A stretch of 64,000 nucleotides of DNA from Mycobacterium bourgelatii (GCF_010723575.1 NZ_BLKZ01000001.1:3534001-3598000); one strand, 5' to 3'. Counted from the stretch's first letter, positions 39,587 to 47,983 are shown. Notes: generated by a model not told the origin, from the sequence alone. Made by a program: numbers and translations.

Positions 39587-40599
39587 GCGACAACAGTTTC
39601 TACGGCCCGCTGCCGGATCCCGCCGGAAACGCCGGGCACGCCGACCACCCGGCCCGGGTTGGCTTCTTCACCGACACCTCGGTGTGCATCGGCTGCAAGG
39701 CCTGCGAGGTCGCGTGCAAGGAATGGAATGCGGTCCCGGAAGACGGCCTCAACCTGTTGGGGATGTCCTTCGACAACACCGGCAACCTGGGAGCCAGCAC
39801 CTGGCGGCATGTGGCGTTCATCGAGCAGGCCCGGCCGTTGGGCGAGCAGGATCCGGGGCTGGCCGGCCGGCCAACCGGGCCGTCGAGCAGCGCCGACACG
39901 GCGGAGGCCGTCGCCTCGGCGGTCCAGGCGACGCCGCACGGCGGTGCCGAGCTGGGCAACGCGCCGGTGGACCTGGGGCTGCCGGAGTTCTCCCGCCCGG
40001 GCGACGCCAGCGGCGTCGAGAGCCGCACCGCGTTTCGCTGGCTGATGAGTTCCGACGTGTGCAAGCACTGCACGCATGCGGGCTGTCTGGACGTGTGCCC
40101 GACGGGCGCCCTGTTCCGCACCGAGTTCGGGACTGTCGTTGTGCAGCAGGACATTTGCAACGGGTGCGGCTATTGCGTGTCCGGCTGTCCGTACGGGGTG
40201 ATCGATCGGCGCAAGGGCGACGGTCGGGCGTGGAAGTGCACGCTGTGCTACGACCGGCTGCGCGACGACCTGGAGCCCGCGTGTGCGAAGGCGTGCCCCA
40301 CCAAGTCCATCCAGTTCGGGCCGCTGGACGAGTTGCGGGAGCGCGCGGCCCGTCGGGTGGAGGAGTTGCACGAGCGCGGGGTGCCGGAGGCCAGGTTGTA
40401 CGGACACGACCCCAACGACGGTGTGGGCGGCGACGGCGCGTTCTTCCTGTTGCTGGACGAGCCCGAGGTGTACGGTCTGCCGCCGGACCCCGTGGTGCCA
40501 ACCCGGGATGCGCCGGCGATGTGGAAGTACGCCGGGTTGGCGGCGTCGGCGCTGGTGGCCGCGGCGGTCTCGTCGTTTCTGGGCCGGGGCCGCCGATGA
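39583..40599 (+). CDS. fdhB: Formate dehydrogenase iron-sulfur (beta) subunit
   Basis: 338 residues. Four 4Fe-4S clusters are predicted from four cysteine groups: CIGCKACEVAC (35-45), CKHCTHAGCLDVCP, CNGCGYCVSGCPYG and CTLCYDRL with later CAKACP. This is the FdnH/HybA-type electron-transfer subunit. A C-terminal single membrane helix (YAGLAASALVAAAVSSFLG, about 312-331) should anchor it, as in FdnH. An insertion of about 60 residues between the first and second cluster groups (RPLGEQDPGLAGRP region) is Gly/Ala-rich. Starts by GTG 39583 overlapping the fdhA stop, and ends overlapping the membrane subunit start (ATGA), so all three subunits are coupled. Confidence 0.95.
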   Translation: MSDNSFYGPLPDPAGNAGHADHPARVGFFTDTSVCIGCKACEVACKEWNAVPEDGLNLLGMSFDNTGNLGASTWRHVAFIEQARPLGEQDPGLAGRPTGPSSSADTAEAVASAVQATPHGGAELGNAPVDLGLPEFSRPGDASGVESRTAFRWLMSSDVCKHCTHAGCLDVCPTGALFRTEFGTVVVQQDICNGCGYCVSGCPYGVIDRRKGDGRAWKCTLCYDRLRDDLEPACAKACPTKSIQFGPLDELRERAARRVEELHERGVPEARLYGHDPNDGVGGDGAFFLLLDEPEVYGLPPDPVVPTRDAPAMWKYAGLAASALVAAAVSSFLGRGRR

Positions 40600-41663
40600 G
40601 CAAGCGCGGTGAGCAGCTGGCGGTTCCGCCCGCCGAGTTCCGGTCCTACTACGGGCGTGCCGTGCTCAAGCCTCCGGTGTGGGACTGGCGGGTTGCGGCG
40701 TACCTGTTCGCGGGCGGCCTGTCCGGGGGCTCGGCGCTGCTGGCCGCCGGGGCCGACTTGACCGATCGCCCGGCGCTGCGCCGCACCACCAGGGTGGGGT
40801 CACTGGTCAGCATCGCCGCGGGCATGGTGCTCCTGCTCGCCGATCTGGGCCGGCCCGAACGGTTTCACCACCTGCTGCGGGTGGCCAAGCCGAGTTCGCC
40901 GATGAGCGTCGGGACGTGGATCCTGATGGCTTACGGTCCCGGCGCCGGGCTCGCCGCGGTCGCCGAGGTGATGCCGCCGACCGTGCGGGCCACCCGGGTG
41001 GGTCAGGCGCTGGCGTGGTCGGCCCGACCCTCCGGGCTGGCGGCGGCGGCGTTGGCGCCCGCGGTCGCGTCCTACAGCGCGGTCCTGCTGTCGCATACCG
41101 CCGTGCCGGCCTGGCACGAAGCGCACCCGCATCTGCCCTTCGTCTTCACCGGCTCGGCCGCGGCCAGCGCGGGCGGGCTCGGCATGGCGCTGACGCCGGT
41201 CGGGCAGGCCGGCCCCGCCCGGCGGCTGGCGGTCGCGGGCGCCGTCCTGGAAGCCGGGGCGTCGCGGCTGCTGGAACGGCGGCTGGGCCTGGTCGCTGAG
41301 GCGTACACGACGGGCAGGGCGCACCGGCTGCGCGCCTGGGCGGAGTACCTGACGATTGGCGGGGTGCTGGGCACGGTGGCCTTCGGACGTAATCGAGGTG
41401 CCGCCGCGGCGTGTGGGGTGGCGCTGCTGACCGGCAGCGCGCTGCAGCGGTTCGGCGTGTTCGAGGCCGGGGTGGAGTCCACCCGCGACCCGAAGTACGT
41501 GGTGATCCCCCAGCGGCAACGGCTCGACGCCGGCCGGCCCGCGCGTGGCGACGACCGTACACCGCAGTTCCCGCGGGTCGTGGCGGCGGCGCGGACCGCT
41601 CGCGGCGCGGCGGCGCGGCTGGTGGCCCGGGGCTCGGAGCGGCTTCTCAGCGGGCGACAGTGA
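40596..41663 (+). CDS. NrfD/PsrC-type membrane subunit of formate dehydrogenase
   Basis: 355 residues from ATG 40596, overlapping the fdhB stop (ATGA). About eight hydrophobic helices are visible, for example VAAYLFAGGLSGGSALLAAG, LVSIAAGMVLLLADLGRPERF and SYSAVLLSHTAVPAW. The DLGRPERFHHLL and FVFTGSAAASAGG segments fit the NrfD/PsrC family of haem-free quinone-reactive membrane subunits. The E. coli-type cytochrome b subunit (FdnI) is absent. Electrons from formate would go from FdhB to menaquinone through this subunit. The frame is open further upstream across fdhB but that is a shadow. The 3' end overlaps the convergent hydrolase gene by 17 nt. Confidence 0.88.
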   Translation: MSKRGEQLAVPPAEFRSYYGRAVLKPPVWDWRVAAYLFAGGLSGGSALLAAGADLTDRPALRRTTRVGSLVSIAAGMVLLLADLGRPERFHHLLRVAKPSSPMSVGTWILMAYGPGAGLAAVAEVMPPTVRATRVGQALAWSARPSGLAAAALAPAVASYSAVLLSHTAVPAWHEAHPHLPFVFTGSAAASAGGLGMALTPVGQAGPARRLAVAGAVLEAGASRLLERRLGLVAEAYTTGRAHRLRAWAEYLTIGGVLGTVAFGRNRGAAAACGVALLTGSALQRFGVFEAGVESTRDPKYVVIPQRQRLDAGRPARGDDRTPQFPRVVAAARTARGAAARLVARGSERLLSGRQ

Positions 41664-42228
41664 GCGACTCGGCGACGAAGTCCACTGTGTGACGGTGCCA
41701 TTCGCGCCAGCGTCGCACCATGTGGTGGCCGACGCCCTCGATGCCTATCCACTGCGCGTCCAGCCCGCGGGCGCGAGCGCGACTGACCTGGAGTTGGGAA
41801 TCGGCAGGGTCGGTTCGGGTGTCGGCGGTGCCGTGTACCACCAACAGGCGGGTGGGTGCCGGTATGTGATCGCCGGCCCCGTTCACCCACCACGGGGCGA
41901 GCGCCACGACCGCGTCGACCCCGCCCTTGGACGCCAACCGCGCGGCCACCCGCCCGCCCATCGAATGGCCCACTAGCACAACGGGTTTCGGGCCATAGTG
42001 CGTTCGCAGTTCGGCAAGCGTCCGTTGCGCGTCGTGCACGGGATCCAATTGCGGGCTGTTCCACCCGCGCAACCGGTATTGGACCTGTCGCACCACGACG
42101 TCGGGACCCAGGCGGCGCCGCAACGCGCGCGTCAGGAACGCCATCCGCACGTTGGGCAGGTGCCAGGGCCGCGACACGTCGTCGCTGCGCACGCGGCCGC
42201 CGGGCAGTACTAGAACGCATCCACGCAC
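41647..42228 (-). CDS. Alpha/beta hydrolase
   Basis: 193 residues from GTG 42228. The nucleophile elbow GHSMGG (about residues 88-93) provides Ser90, acid and histidine are suggested by VVHGTADTRTDP (Asp) and GIEGVGHHMVRRW (His). The N-terminus MRGCVLVLPGGRVRSDDVSRPWH gives a short dienelactone-hydrolase-like domain with no lid or signal peptide. Substrate unknown. It is convergent with the formate dehydrogenase operon and overlaps its last 17 nt. It marks the right edge of the accessory block before the conserved core resumes. Confidence 0.82.
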   Translation of the reverse strand: MRGCVLVLPGGRVRSDDVSRPWHLPNVRMAFLTRALRRRLGPDVVVRQVQYRLRGWNSPQLDPVHDAQRTLAELRTHYGPKPVVLVGHSMGGRVAARLASKGGVDAVVALAPWWVNGAGDHIPAPTRLLVVHGTADTRTDPADSQLQVSRARARGLDAQWIGIEGVGHHMVRRWREWHRHTVDFVAESLTVAR

Positions 42229-42292
42229 AGTTGGCCAACTTTACGGCTGCACGGTGTCTGGGGATGCCTGCTGCCCCAGGTCTGCTTCGGTT

Positions 42293-42817
42293 TTAGGTCT
42301 GTTCGTAAGTCCCGTGGATGACCGCCCGCGCGATCGCGTGCTGGAACAGGTTGAACCCCAGGTAGGCCGGGCTGGCGTTGTCGTCGAGCTCCAATTTCTC
42401 GACGTCCACGGCGTGCACGGCGATGTAGTAGCGGTGCACACCGTGGCCCGGGGGCGGTGCGGCGCCGATGTAGCGGCGCAGACCGGCGTCGTTGGCCAGT
42501 GTCAGCGCCCCACCCGGCAGCTCGCTGCCGTCGCCCGCGCCGGCGGGCAACTCGGTGACGGTCGCGGGCAGATTGGCCACCGCCCAGTGCCAGAATCCGG
42601 ACAGGGTGGGGGCGTCGGGGTCATAAACGGTGACCGCGAAGCTGCGCGTCTCCTCGGGGAATCCCGACCAGCTCAGCTGCGGGCTGACATCCTCGCCACC
42701 CGCGCCCATGATTCCGCTGACCTGAGCTTTGGCCAGTGGTTGCCCGTCCTGCACGGACTCCGAGGTCAGGGTGAAGGTTGGCAGCTGGGGTAGTGCGTCG
42801 TACGGGCTGGGCGCCAT
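42293..42817 (-). CDS. PEBP/YbhB family protein (Rv2140c-like)
   Basis: 174 residues. The phosphatidylethanolamine-binding fold is shown by DVSPQLSWSGFPEETRSFAVTVYDPDAP (ligand-site D-P-D-A-P, in outline), GFWHWAVANLP and a later GHGVHRYYIAVHAVD with the GxHRY motif. It matches Rv2140c (TB18.6) in size. No signal peptide is present. The role in mycobacteria is unclear; related proteins bind phospholipids or regulate kinases. It follows the M20 peptidase gene on the same strand with a 34-bp gap. Confidence 0.93.
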   Translation of the reverse strand: MAPSPYDALPQLPTFTLTSESVQDGQPLAKAQVSGIMGAGGEDVSPQLSWSGFPEETRSFAVTVYDPDAPTLSGFWHWAVANLPATVTELPAGAGDGSELPGGALTLANDAGLRRYIGAAPPPGHGVHRYYIAVHAVDVEKLELDDNASPAYLGFNLFQHAIARAVIHGTYEQT

Positions 42818-42851
42818 GGACGGTCCTCTCGTGTAGTCGGCTCTAATCTTT

Positions 42852-44210
42852 TCAGCAGTGTGTCAGGAAGTGTGTCAGCACCTCGGTGCCGAAGTTCAGC
42901 GCATCGACGGGTACCCGCTCGTCGACGCCGTGGAACAGCGACGTGAAATCCAAGTCGGGCGGTAACCGCAGCGGGCTGAAGCCGAAACAGCGAATACCGA
43001 TGCGGGCGAACGCTTTTGCGTCGGTTCCGCCGGACAGCATGTAAGGCACGGTACGGCCGTCGGGGTCGACCGCCAACACGGCCTCGTTCATCGCGTCGAC
43101 CAGGTCGCCGTCGAAGCTGGTCTCGTACGAGGCCAGTTCGCGGATCCATTCCCTGGTCACGTCGGGCCCGATCAGCTCGTCGACCTCGGCCTCGAACGCG
43201 GCCTGACGCCCCGGCAGCACCCGGCAGTCCACCACGGCTTCCGCGGTTGCCGGGATGACGTTGGCCTTGTACCCGGCTTTGAGCATCGTGGGGTTCGCGG
43301 TGTCGCGCAGCACCGCCTTCAACATGCGGGCCATCGGGCCGAGCTTCTCGATGGCGCCTTCGAGGTCCGGCGACTCCACATCGAAGGTGAAGCCGGTCTC
43401 CTCCCCCACGGCGGCGAGGAACTGCGCGACGGTGTCGGTGCACACCAGCGGGAATTCGTGACGCCCCAGGCGTGCCACCGCCTCGGCGACGGCGGTCACG
43501 GCGTTGTCGTCGTGCACCATCGAGCCGTGCCCGGCCCGGCCGCGCGCGGTCAGGCGCATCCACATGATGCCCTTCTCGGCGGTCTCGATCAGGTAGAGCC
43601 GACGTTCGCCGCCGTCGCGGCGGGGCACGGTCAGCGAGAAACCGCCGACCTCACCGACCGCCTCGGTGATGCCTTCGAACAGCTCGGGCCGGTTGTCCAC
43701 CAGCCAGTGGGCGCCGTACTTGCCGCCGTGCTCTTCGTCGGCGAGGAACGCGAACACCAGGTCGCGAGGCGGCACGATGCCCGCTCGACGGAAGTGGCGG
43801 GCGACGACGATCATCATGCCGCACATGTCCTTCATGTCGACCGCGCCGCGGCCCCACACGTACCCGTCCTCGATGGCGCCGGAGAACGGGTGCACGCTCC
43901 AGTCGGCGGGCTCGGCCGGGACCACGTCGAGATGCCCGTGGATCAGCAGGGCGCCACGGGATCTGTCTGCCCCAGGCAGCCGCGCGAACACGTTGCCCCG
44001 GCCGGGTGCGCCGGACTCGACGTATTCGGTCTGGTAACCGACTTCGGCGAGTTGCTCGGCGACCCACTGCGCGCACTCGGCCTCGCCCTTGGTCGTCTCT
44101 GGTTCGCCGGTGTTGGAGGTATCGAACCGGATCAACCTGCTGACGATTTCGGCGACGTCATCGCTAGGCGAGGCGCTCGACGCGGTCGCAGCCTGGTTCA
44201 CATCGGTCAC
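42852..44210 (-). CDS. M20-family metallopeptidase (Rv2141c-like)
   Basis: 452 residues from GTG 44210 with an AGGAAAGG SD just upstream; a longer in-frame reading is less likely. Two-zinc M20 motifs: LLIHGHLDVVPAEPADW (His and Asp), RGAVDMKDMCGMM (bridging Asp), FAFLADEEHGGKYGAH (catalytic Glu-Glu) and a final His in LFHGVDERVPV. A dimerisation domain (about 205-320) separates the two metal-domain halves. It probably hydrolyses a dipeptide or N-acyl amino acid in the cytoplasm; DapE-like activity is not proven. Upstream lies the divergent tRNA-Leu gene. Confidence 0.9.
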   Translation of the reverse strand: MTDVNQAATASSASPSDDVAEIVSRLIRFDTSNTGEPETTKGEAECAQWVAEQLAEVGYQTEYVESGAPGRGNVFARLPGADRSRGALLIHGHLDVVPAEPADWSVHPFSGAIEDGYVWGRGAVDMKDMCGMMIVVARHFRRAGIVPPRDLVFAFLADEEHGGKYGAHWLVDNRPELFEGITEAVGEVGGFSLTVPRRDGGERRLYLIETAEKGIMWMRLTARGRAGHGSMVHDDNAVTAVAEAVARLGRHEFPLVCTDTVAQFLAAVGEETGFTFDVESPDLEGAIEKLGPMARMLKAVLRDTANPTMLKAGYKANVIPATAEAVVDCRVLPGRQAAFEAEVDELIGPDVTREWIRELASYETSFDGDLVDAMNEAVLAVDPDGRTVPYMLSGGTDAKAFARIGIRCFGFSPLRLPPDLDFTSLFHGVDERVPVDALNFGTEVLTHFLTHC

Positions 44211-44355
44211 AATCACCTTTCCTACCACCTTGGGGCCACCTCGGGCCCCTGTGGCTCTTCTGGCCACGCACGGCGGCGCGCCCATCCGCCTAGCCCGGTT
44301 GGGCGTCCGCCAGCCGATCCGATAGCCTTAGCTGCCAACTCATGCGGTTGGTTTT

Positions 44356-44441
44356 GTCCGAGTGGCGGAATGGCAGACGCGCTAGCTTGAGGTGCTAGTG
44401 CCCTACTAATGGGCGTGGGGGTTCAAGTCCCCCCTCGGACA
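44356..44441 (+). tRNA. tRNA-Leu (anticodon GAG)
   Basis: 86 nt without CCA. Acceptor GTCCGAG (44356-44362) pairs with CTCGGAC (44434-44440). Anticodon stem CTAGC/GCTAG (44382-44386, 44394-44398) closes the loop TTGAGGT with anticodon GAG at 44389-44391. A long class II variable arm (TGCCCTACTAATGGGCGT) and T arm GGGGG-TTCAAGT-CCCCC complete the structure; discriminator A44441. The anticodon reads CUC/CUU leucine codons. CCA is not encoded. Confidence 0.96.
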
Positions 44442-44519
44442 CCCTTCTCGACCAGGATGTTTCGTTCGTCGAGGCTCGGCCGTAGGCTGGTGTGGGGTCG
44501 GCAGCCGGGAGTGCGATCA

Positions 44520-45242
44520 ATGAACCCACCGAATGGCTTTTTCCGCCGAACGACGACACGGAGATTCCGCGACCGCCGCGATGCTGGGCGCTTCCTGGCC
44601 CAGCAACTCAGTTCCTACCGCGGCCGCGACGGTCTGATAGTGCTAGGGCTCGCCCGTGGTGGCGTTCCGGTCGGCTGGGAAGTGGCCGCGGCGCTACAGG
44701 CCGATCTGGACGTGTTCCTGGTCCGCAAACTCGGGGTGCCGCACTGGCCCGAACTCGCGATGGGTGCATTGGCCAGCGGCGGCCGGGTCGTCATGAACGA
44801 AAGCGTGGTGTCCAGTTTGGACATCACCGAAGAACAAGTGCGCAAAGCGATCGCCAGTGAAACCACCGAACTCAACCGCCGGGAGCGTGCGTACCGGGGT
44901 GGACGCCCTCCCGCCGATCTGCGCGGCAAGACGGTGATCCTGGTCGACGACGGCATCGCCACGGGTGCGAGCATGCTGGCGGCGGTACGGGCGGTGCGCG
45001 GCGCCGGACCCCGCGCGGTGATCGTGGCGGTCCCCGTCGGGCCCGCGAGCGCCTGCCAGGAGCTGGCCAGGGAGGCCGACGACGTCGTCTGCGCAACCAT
45101 GCCTGCCGCATTCGAGGCCGTCGGGCAGGTGTACGACGATTTCCATCAGGTCAGCGACGACGAAGTGCGGCAGCTACTCGCCACACCAACGACCGCCGGC
45201 AAGACACCCCGGGCGCTCCCGGACGGCTCCCGAGCGCCCTAG
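44520..45242 (+). CDS. Phosphoribosyltransferase domain protein
   Basis: 240 residues from ATG 44520 with GGGAG at 8 nt; upstream in-frame starts fall into or near the tRNA-Leu gene. The type I PRT motif VILVDDGIATGASMLAAVR (PRPP-binding, about residues 138-156) is complete, and LGLARGGVPVGWEVA gives the N-terminal loop. Such stand-alone PRT proteins often sit beside stress or dormancy genes; the base substrate is unknown. In M. tuberculosis Rv2143 occupies this place. It ends in a hairpin that probably terminates transcription toward the convergent Rv2144c-like gene. Confidence 0.85.
   Translation: MNPPNGFFRRTTTRRFRDRRDAGRFLAQQLSSYRGRDGLIVLGLARGGVPVGWEVAAALQADLDVFLVRKLGVPHWPELAMGALASGGRVVMNESVVSSLDITEEQVRKAIASETTELNRRERAYRGGRPPADLRGKTVILVDDGIATGASMLAAVRAVRGAGPRAVIVAVPVGPASACQELAREADDVVCATMPAAFEAVGQVYDDFHQVSDDEVRQLLATPTTAGKTPRALPDGSRAP
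45211..45239. terminator. Inverted repeat between convergent genes
   Basis: GGGCGCTC (45211-45218) and GAGCGCCC (45232-45239) pair perfectly, with a small internal GGA/TCC extension in the 13-nt loop. It overlaps the last codons of the phosphoribosyltransferase gene and lies 12 bp from the stop of the convergent gene. Without a U-tract, but well placed for a bidirectional terminator. Confidence 0.55.
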
Positions 45243-45251
45243 CTACTTGAG

Positions 45252-45689
45252 CTACTTGCTGTTCGCCGCGTCGCCGCCGTCGCCGGCCACCGTCGATTCC
45301 TTGCCTTCGGAGTCGCCGGATTCCTCGGTTTCGTCGGATTCGTCGGCTGCCGTCGTAGCTGCTGCCTCGGTTGGTGTCTGGGCTTCCGGGGTAGCGGTCT
45401 TTGCGCCGGAGTCCGCACCGTCCTGCTCACCCTCGTCCGGGTAGTCGACGGTTTCCGCAGGTTCTTCGGGAGCTTCTTCGGGCTCGGCGTCATCCGCCGC
45501 GCCTTCCTCACCCTCGCCTTTGCTGCGGGCCCGCTGCTGCCGAGCCCTGACCTCGTCGATGATCAGCAACAGCACTCCCAGCACGCTGGCGCCGACACAC
45601 ACCCAAGCGACCAGTTCGTTGCTGGTGACCACCGCGAACACCAGGCTGACGAGGGCTATCAAGGCCAACACAAGGGCAATGATCAGCAT
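45252..45689 (-). CDS. Membrane protein with acidic tail (Rv2144c-like)
   Basis: 145 residues. Two adjacent membrane helices (LIIALVLALIALVSLVFAV and LVAWVCVGASVLGVLLLII, residues 2-48) are followed by a short basic stretch DEVRARQQRARSK and a long acidic, low-complexity tail rich in Glu, Ala, Thr and Asp. The gene lies downstream of wag31 as Rv2144c does, which places it in the division/elongation neighbourhood. Function is unknown; the disordered tail probably faces the cytoplasm. ATG 45689 gives the helix start directly. Confidence 0.82.
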   Translation of the reverse strand: MLIIALVLALIALVSLVFAVVTSNELVAWVCVGASVLGVLLLIIDEVRARQQRARSKGEGEEGAADDAEPEEAPEEPAETVDYPDEGEQDGADSGAKTATPEAQTPTEAAATTAADESDETEESGDSEGKESTVAGDGGDAANSK

Positions 45690-45785
45690 CGGTCTCCTCC
45701 AGCAGGCGAGCAGCGACTGCTAAACCTACCAGGGACCGTGGCACCGACCCCGGAAGCGGTACCGCCGCCCGGCACGTGTCCCGGG

Positions 45786-46565
45786 CTAGTTGTTACCGCG
45801 GTTGAATTGCTCGAACCCGCCGCCGTCCGCACTGGAATCGACCGGTGCAGCCGAGCCGCGCTGGCCGAGCTCCTCGAGCTGTGACTCCAGGTAGGTCTTG
45901 AGGCGGGTGCGGTATTCGCGCTCGAATGTCCGCAGTTGCTCGAGCCGACCCTCCAGCACCGTCCGCTGCTGGTTGATCGTCCCCATGATCTCGGAGTGCT
46001 TGCGTTCCGCATCCGCTTGCAGTGCGTCGGCCTTCTCCTGAGCTTGCCGCAATTGGTTCTCCGACCGGGCCTGCGCGTCGGCCAGCATCGCGTCGGCACG
46101 TTGGCGGGCCTCGGCCACGGTGGTCTCGGCCGTGTGGCGCGCCTCGCTGAGGATCTGGTCGGCGTTGGCACGGGCGTCGGACAGCAACTTCTCCGACTCG
46201 GCCTTGGCGGAACTGGTCAGCCGGTCGGCGGTGTCCTGGGCCAGGGTGAGCACCCGGGCCGCCTTCAGCGCCTGCTCCTCGTTGGTGCCGGTCGCCGCCT
46301 CCGCCTGTTTGGCCGGTTCAGGCTCGTAAGTGGGAACCGGCTGAGCGACCGTCTGGGCGCCGCCGCCGCCACCACCGCCGCTGGCCAATTCCGCATCCAG
46401 TTCGGCAATCCGCTGACGCAGATCGGCGTTCTCTTCAATGAGCCGGGTGAGCTCGTTCTCTACCAGGTCGAGGAAGGCATCGACTTCATCCTCGTTGTAC
46501 CCGCGTTTGCCGATGGGCGGCTTACTGAACGCCACATTGTGGACGTCGGCAGGTGTAAGCGGCAT
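45786..46565 (-). CDS. wag31: Polar growth protein Wag31 (DivIVA)
   Basis: 259 residues, one shorter than M. tuberculosis Wag31. The N-terminal DivIVA lipid-binding domain (MPLTPADVHNVAFSKPPIGK, residues 1-60, with YNEDEVDAFLDLVENEL) is followed by a variable Gly-rich linker (SGGGGGGGAQT) and a long coiled coil (about 95-235). It marks the cell pole, recruits the elongation machinery and is phosphorylated by PknA/PknB in mycobacteria. It is transcribed downstream of yggT, sepF and ftsZ as in other mycobacteria, but the AT-rich region before it probably carries its own promoter. Confidence 0.96.
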   Translation of the reverse strand: MPLTPADVHNVAFSKPPIGKRGYNEDEVDAFLDLVENELTRLIEENADLRQRIAELDAELASGGGGGGGAQTVAQPVPTYEPEPAKQAEAATGTNEEQALKAARVLTLAQDTADRLTSSAKAESEKLLSDARANADQILSEARHTAETTVAEARQRADAMLADAQARSENQLRQAQEKADALQADAERKHSEIMGTINQQRTVLEGRLEQLRTFEREYRTRLKTYLESQLEELGQRGSAAPVDSSADGGGFEQFNRGNN

Positions 46566-46816
46566 TCTTTGTCCCCTCGAGTTCCTGGACGGTCAACTGG
46601 AAAGTGTAGAACGGACTGGTAGCCGTCGCGCAACTGCCGTCCATCCTGTCACACCAGACTCGGCGGTTGCCGATTGGACTAATAAATAAGAACCAATTTC
46701 AATCTCTAAGGCAAATAAATCACAGTCCTTAGTATTTAAAAATCGCGCGCGTCAAAACCGTCTCCGAATCGTGGCCGAACCGTCGCAAAACCAATCGTGG
46801 GGACGCGCCGGCGGCC
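46566..46816. other. AT-rich intergenic region upstream of wag31
   Basis: 251 bp without a gene. The part 46680-46745 has strikingly low GC (runs such as ATAAATAAG and GTATTTAAAAATC) against a high-GC background. It is the natural place for the wag31 promoter on the minus strand; I cannot assign exact -10/-35 boxes. Confidence 0.5.
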
Positions 46817-47107
46817 TCAGCCCCGGTAGTTCATGGCCGTGCTGAACCCGATGAACAAGACCAGCAGCAGCACCATGATGGACAGGTCGAAGCGCACCGC
46901 GCCGACAGTCAGTTGGGGGATCAGGCGGCGGAGCAGCTTCACCGGTGGATCGGTCACCGTCATGATCAATTCGAGGATGACCACGGTGATCCCGGTAGGA
47001 CGCCAGTCCCGGCTGAACGAGCGGATGAACTCGATCACGATCCGCACGATCAGCAGGAACCAGAACGCGAACAGCACCAATCCCAGGGTGTGAATGAACA
47101 CTGCCAA
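46817..47107 (-). CDS. YggT family membrane protein (Rv2146c-like)
   Basis: 96 residues. Two hydrophobic segments (LGLVLFAFWFLLIVRIVIEF and LSIMVLLLVLFIGFSTAM) flank a conserved central part FSRDWRPTGITVVILELI with TDPPVKLLRRLIPQ, the YggT signature. These proteins sit in the division cluster between sepF and divIVA in Gram-positive bacteria and have been linked to osmotic protection and membrane assembly. Start TTG 47107 (family N-terminus MVVF-like); GTG 47101 is an alternative. Confidence 0.88.
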   Translation of the reverse strand: MAVFIHTLGLVLFAFWFLLIVRIVIEFIRSFSRDWRPTGITVVILELIMTVTDPPVKLLRRLIPQLTVGAVRFDLSIMVLLLVLFIGFSTAMNYRG

Positions 47108-47308
47108 CGAGAGCCTGACCTTACCGACGAGGATGCCAATATGCCGCCCCGGAGGGACGGCAAGAACAGCCTACCGACCGAGTCCTCGGCACCCGTTCCT
47201 GGCGGCCGGTGGCCGGCCCTTCAAACGGCCAGCCCGGCGGCCTCGCTGGGAGACGCACCGGGCTGTACCACCCAAAGCACGAAGGGGACGTTAGCCCTCT
47301 CGGTAAGC

Positions 47309-47983
47309 CTATTGGTAAGCGTAGAAACCGGTTTCGGCGATCCGACGCCGCTCCTCCGGGGACACGTCGACGTCGGCGGGTGAGAGCAGGAACACCTTGG
47401 TCGCGACCTTGTCGAACGACCCGCGCAGCGCGAAAGCCAGGCCGGCCGCGAAGTCGACCAACCGCTTGGCGTCGGCGTTGTCCATCGAGACGAGGTCCAT
47501 GATCACCGGGGTCCCGTCGCGGAAGCGCTCGCCGATGGTGCGGGCCTCGCTGTAGTCCTTCGGCCGCAGCGTGGTGATCTTCGAAAGCGGGTGGCCTTCC
47601 TCGAACATCATCGCCATGCGACGCGGGTCCATCGCCAACGCACCACGGGTGGAGTTGCGCAGCCACGACCCCAAGCGGGGGCGCGGCATCTCGGTGCGGT
47701 CGAACTCGCGAGGCTGGAAGCGAGCCTCCTCGGCGTACCCGCCGCGGTAGCTGCTCGGCGGCGGGTAGTCGCCGGGCTCGCCCCTCAGATCACGGGGGTC
47801 GCGCAGATCGCGCGCATCACGGCGCGGATCGTCATAGTCACGACCCTCATAACGTCCGTATTCGTCGTCGAAACGGGACCGAGAATAACCGCGAGATGGA
47901 CCGCGGTCGTCGTAGTACTCGTCCTCGTAATCCTCCATCGGAGCCATACCGAAGTAGGCCTTGACCTTGTGCAGTGTGCTCAT
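47309..47983 (-). CDS. sepF: Cell division protein SepF
   Basis: 224 residues from ATG 47983, with GGGG-containing SD just upstream. N-terminal amphipathic membrane-binding helix (MSTLHKVKAYFGM), a long acidic/Arg-rich linker with many DDPRRDARDLRD repeats, and the C-terminal SepF core (about 130-215) with ITTLRPKDYSEARTIGERFRD and VIMDLVSMDNADAKRLVDF, the FtsZ-binding domain. In mycobacteria SepF anchors FtsZ to the membrane. A further in-frame upstream part is not coding. It lies between yggS and yggT. Confidence 0.95.
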   Translation of the reverse strand: MSTLHKVKAYFGMAPMEDYEDEYYDDRGPSRGYSRSRFDDEYGRYEGRDYDDPRRDARDLRDPRDLRGEPGDYPPPSSYRGGYAEEARFQPREFDRTEMPRPRLGSWLRNSTRGALAMDPRRMAMMFEEGHPLSKITTLRPKDYSEARTIGERFRDGTPVIMDLVSMDNADAKRLVDFAAGLAFALRGSFDKVATKVFLLSPADVDVSPEERRRIAETGFYAYQ

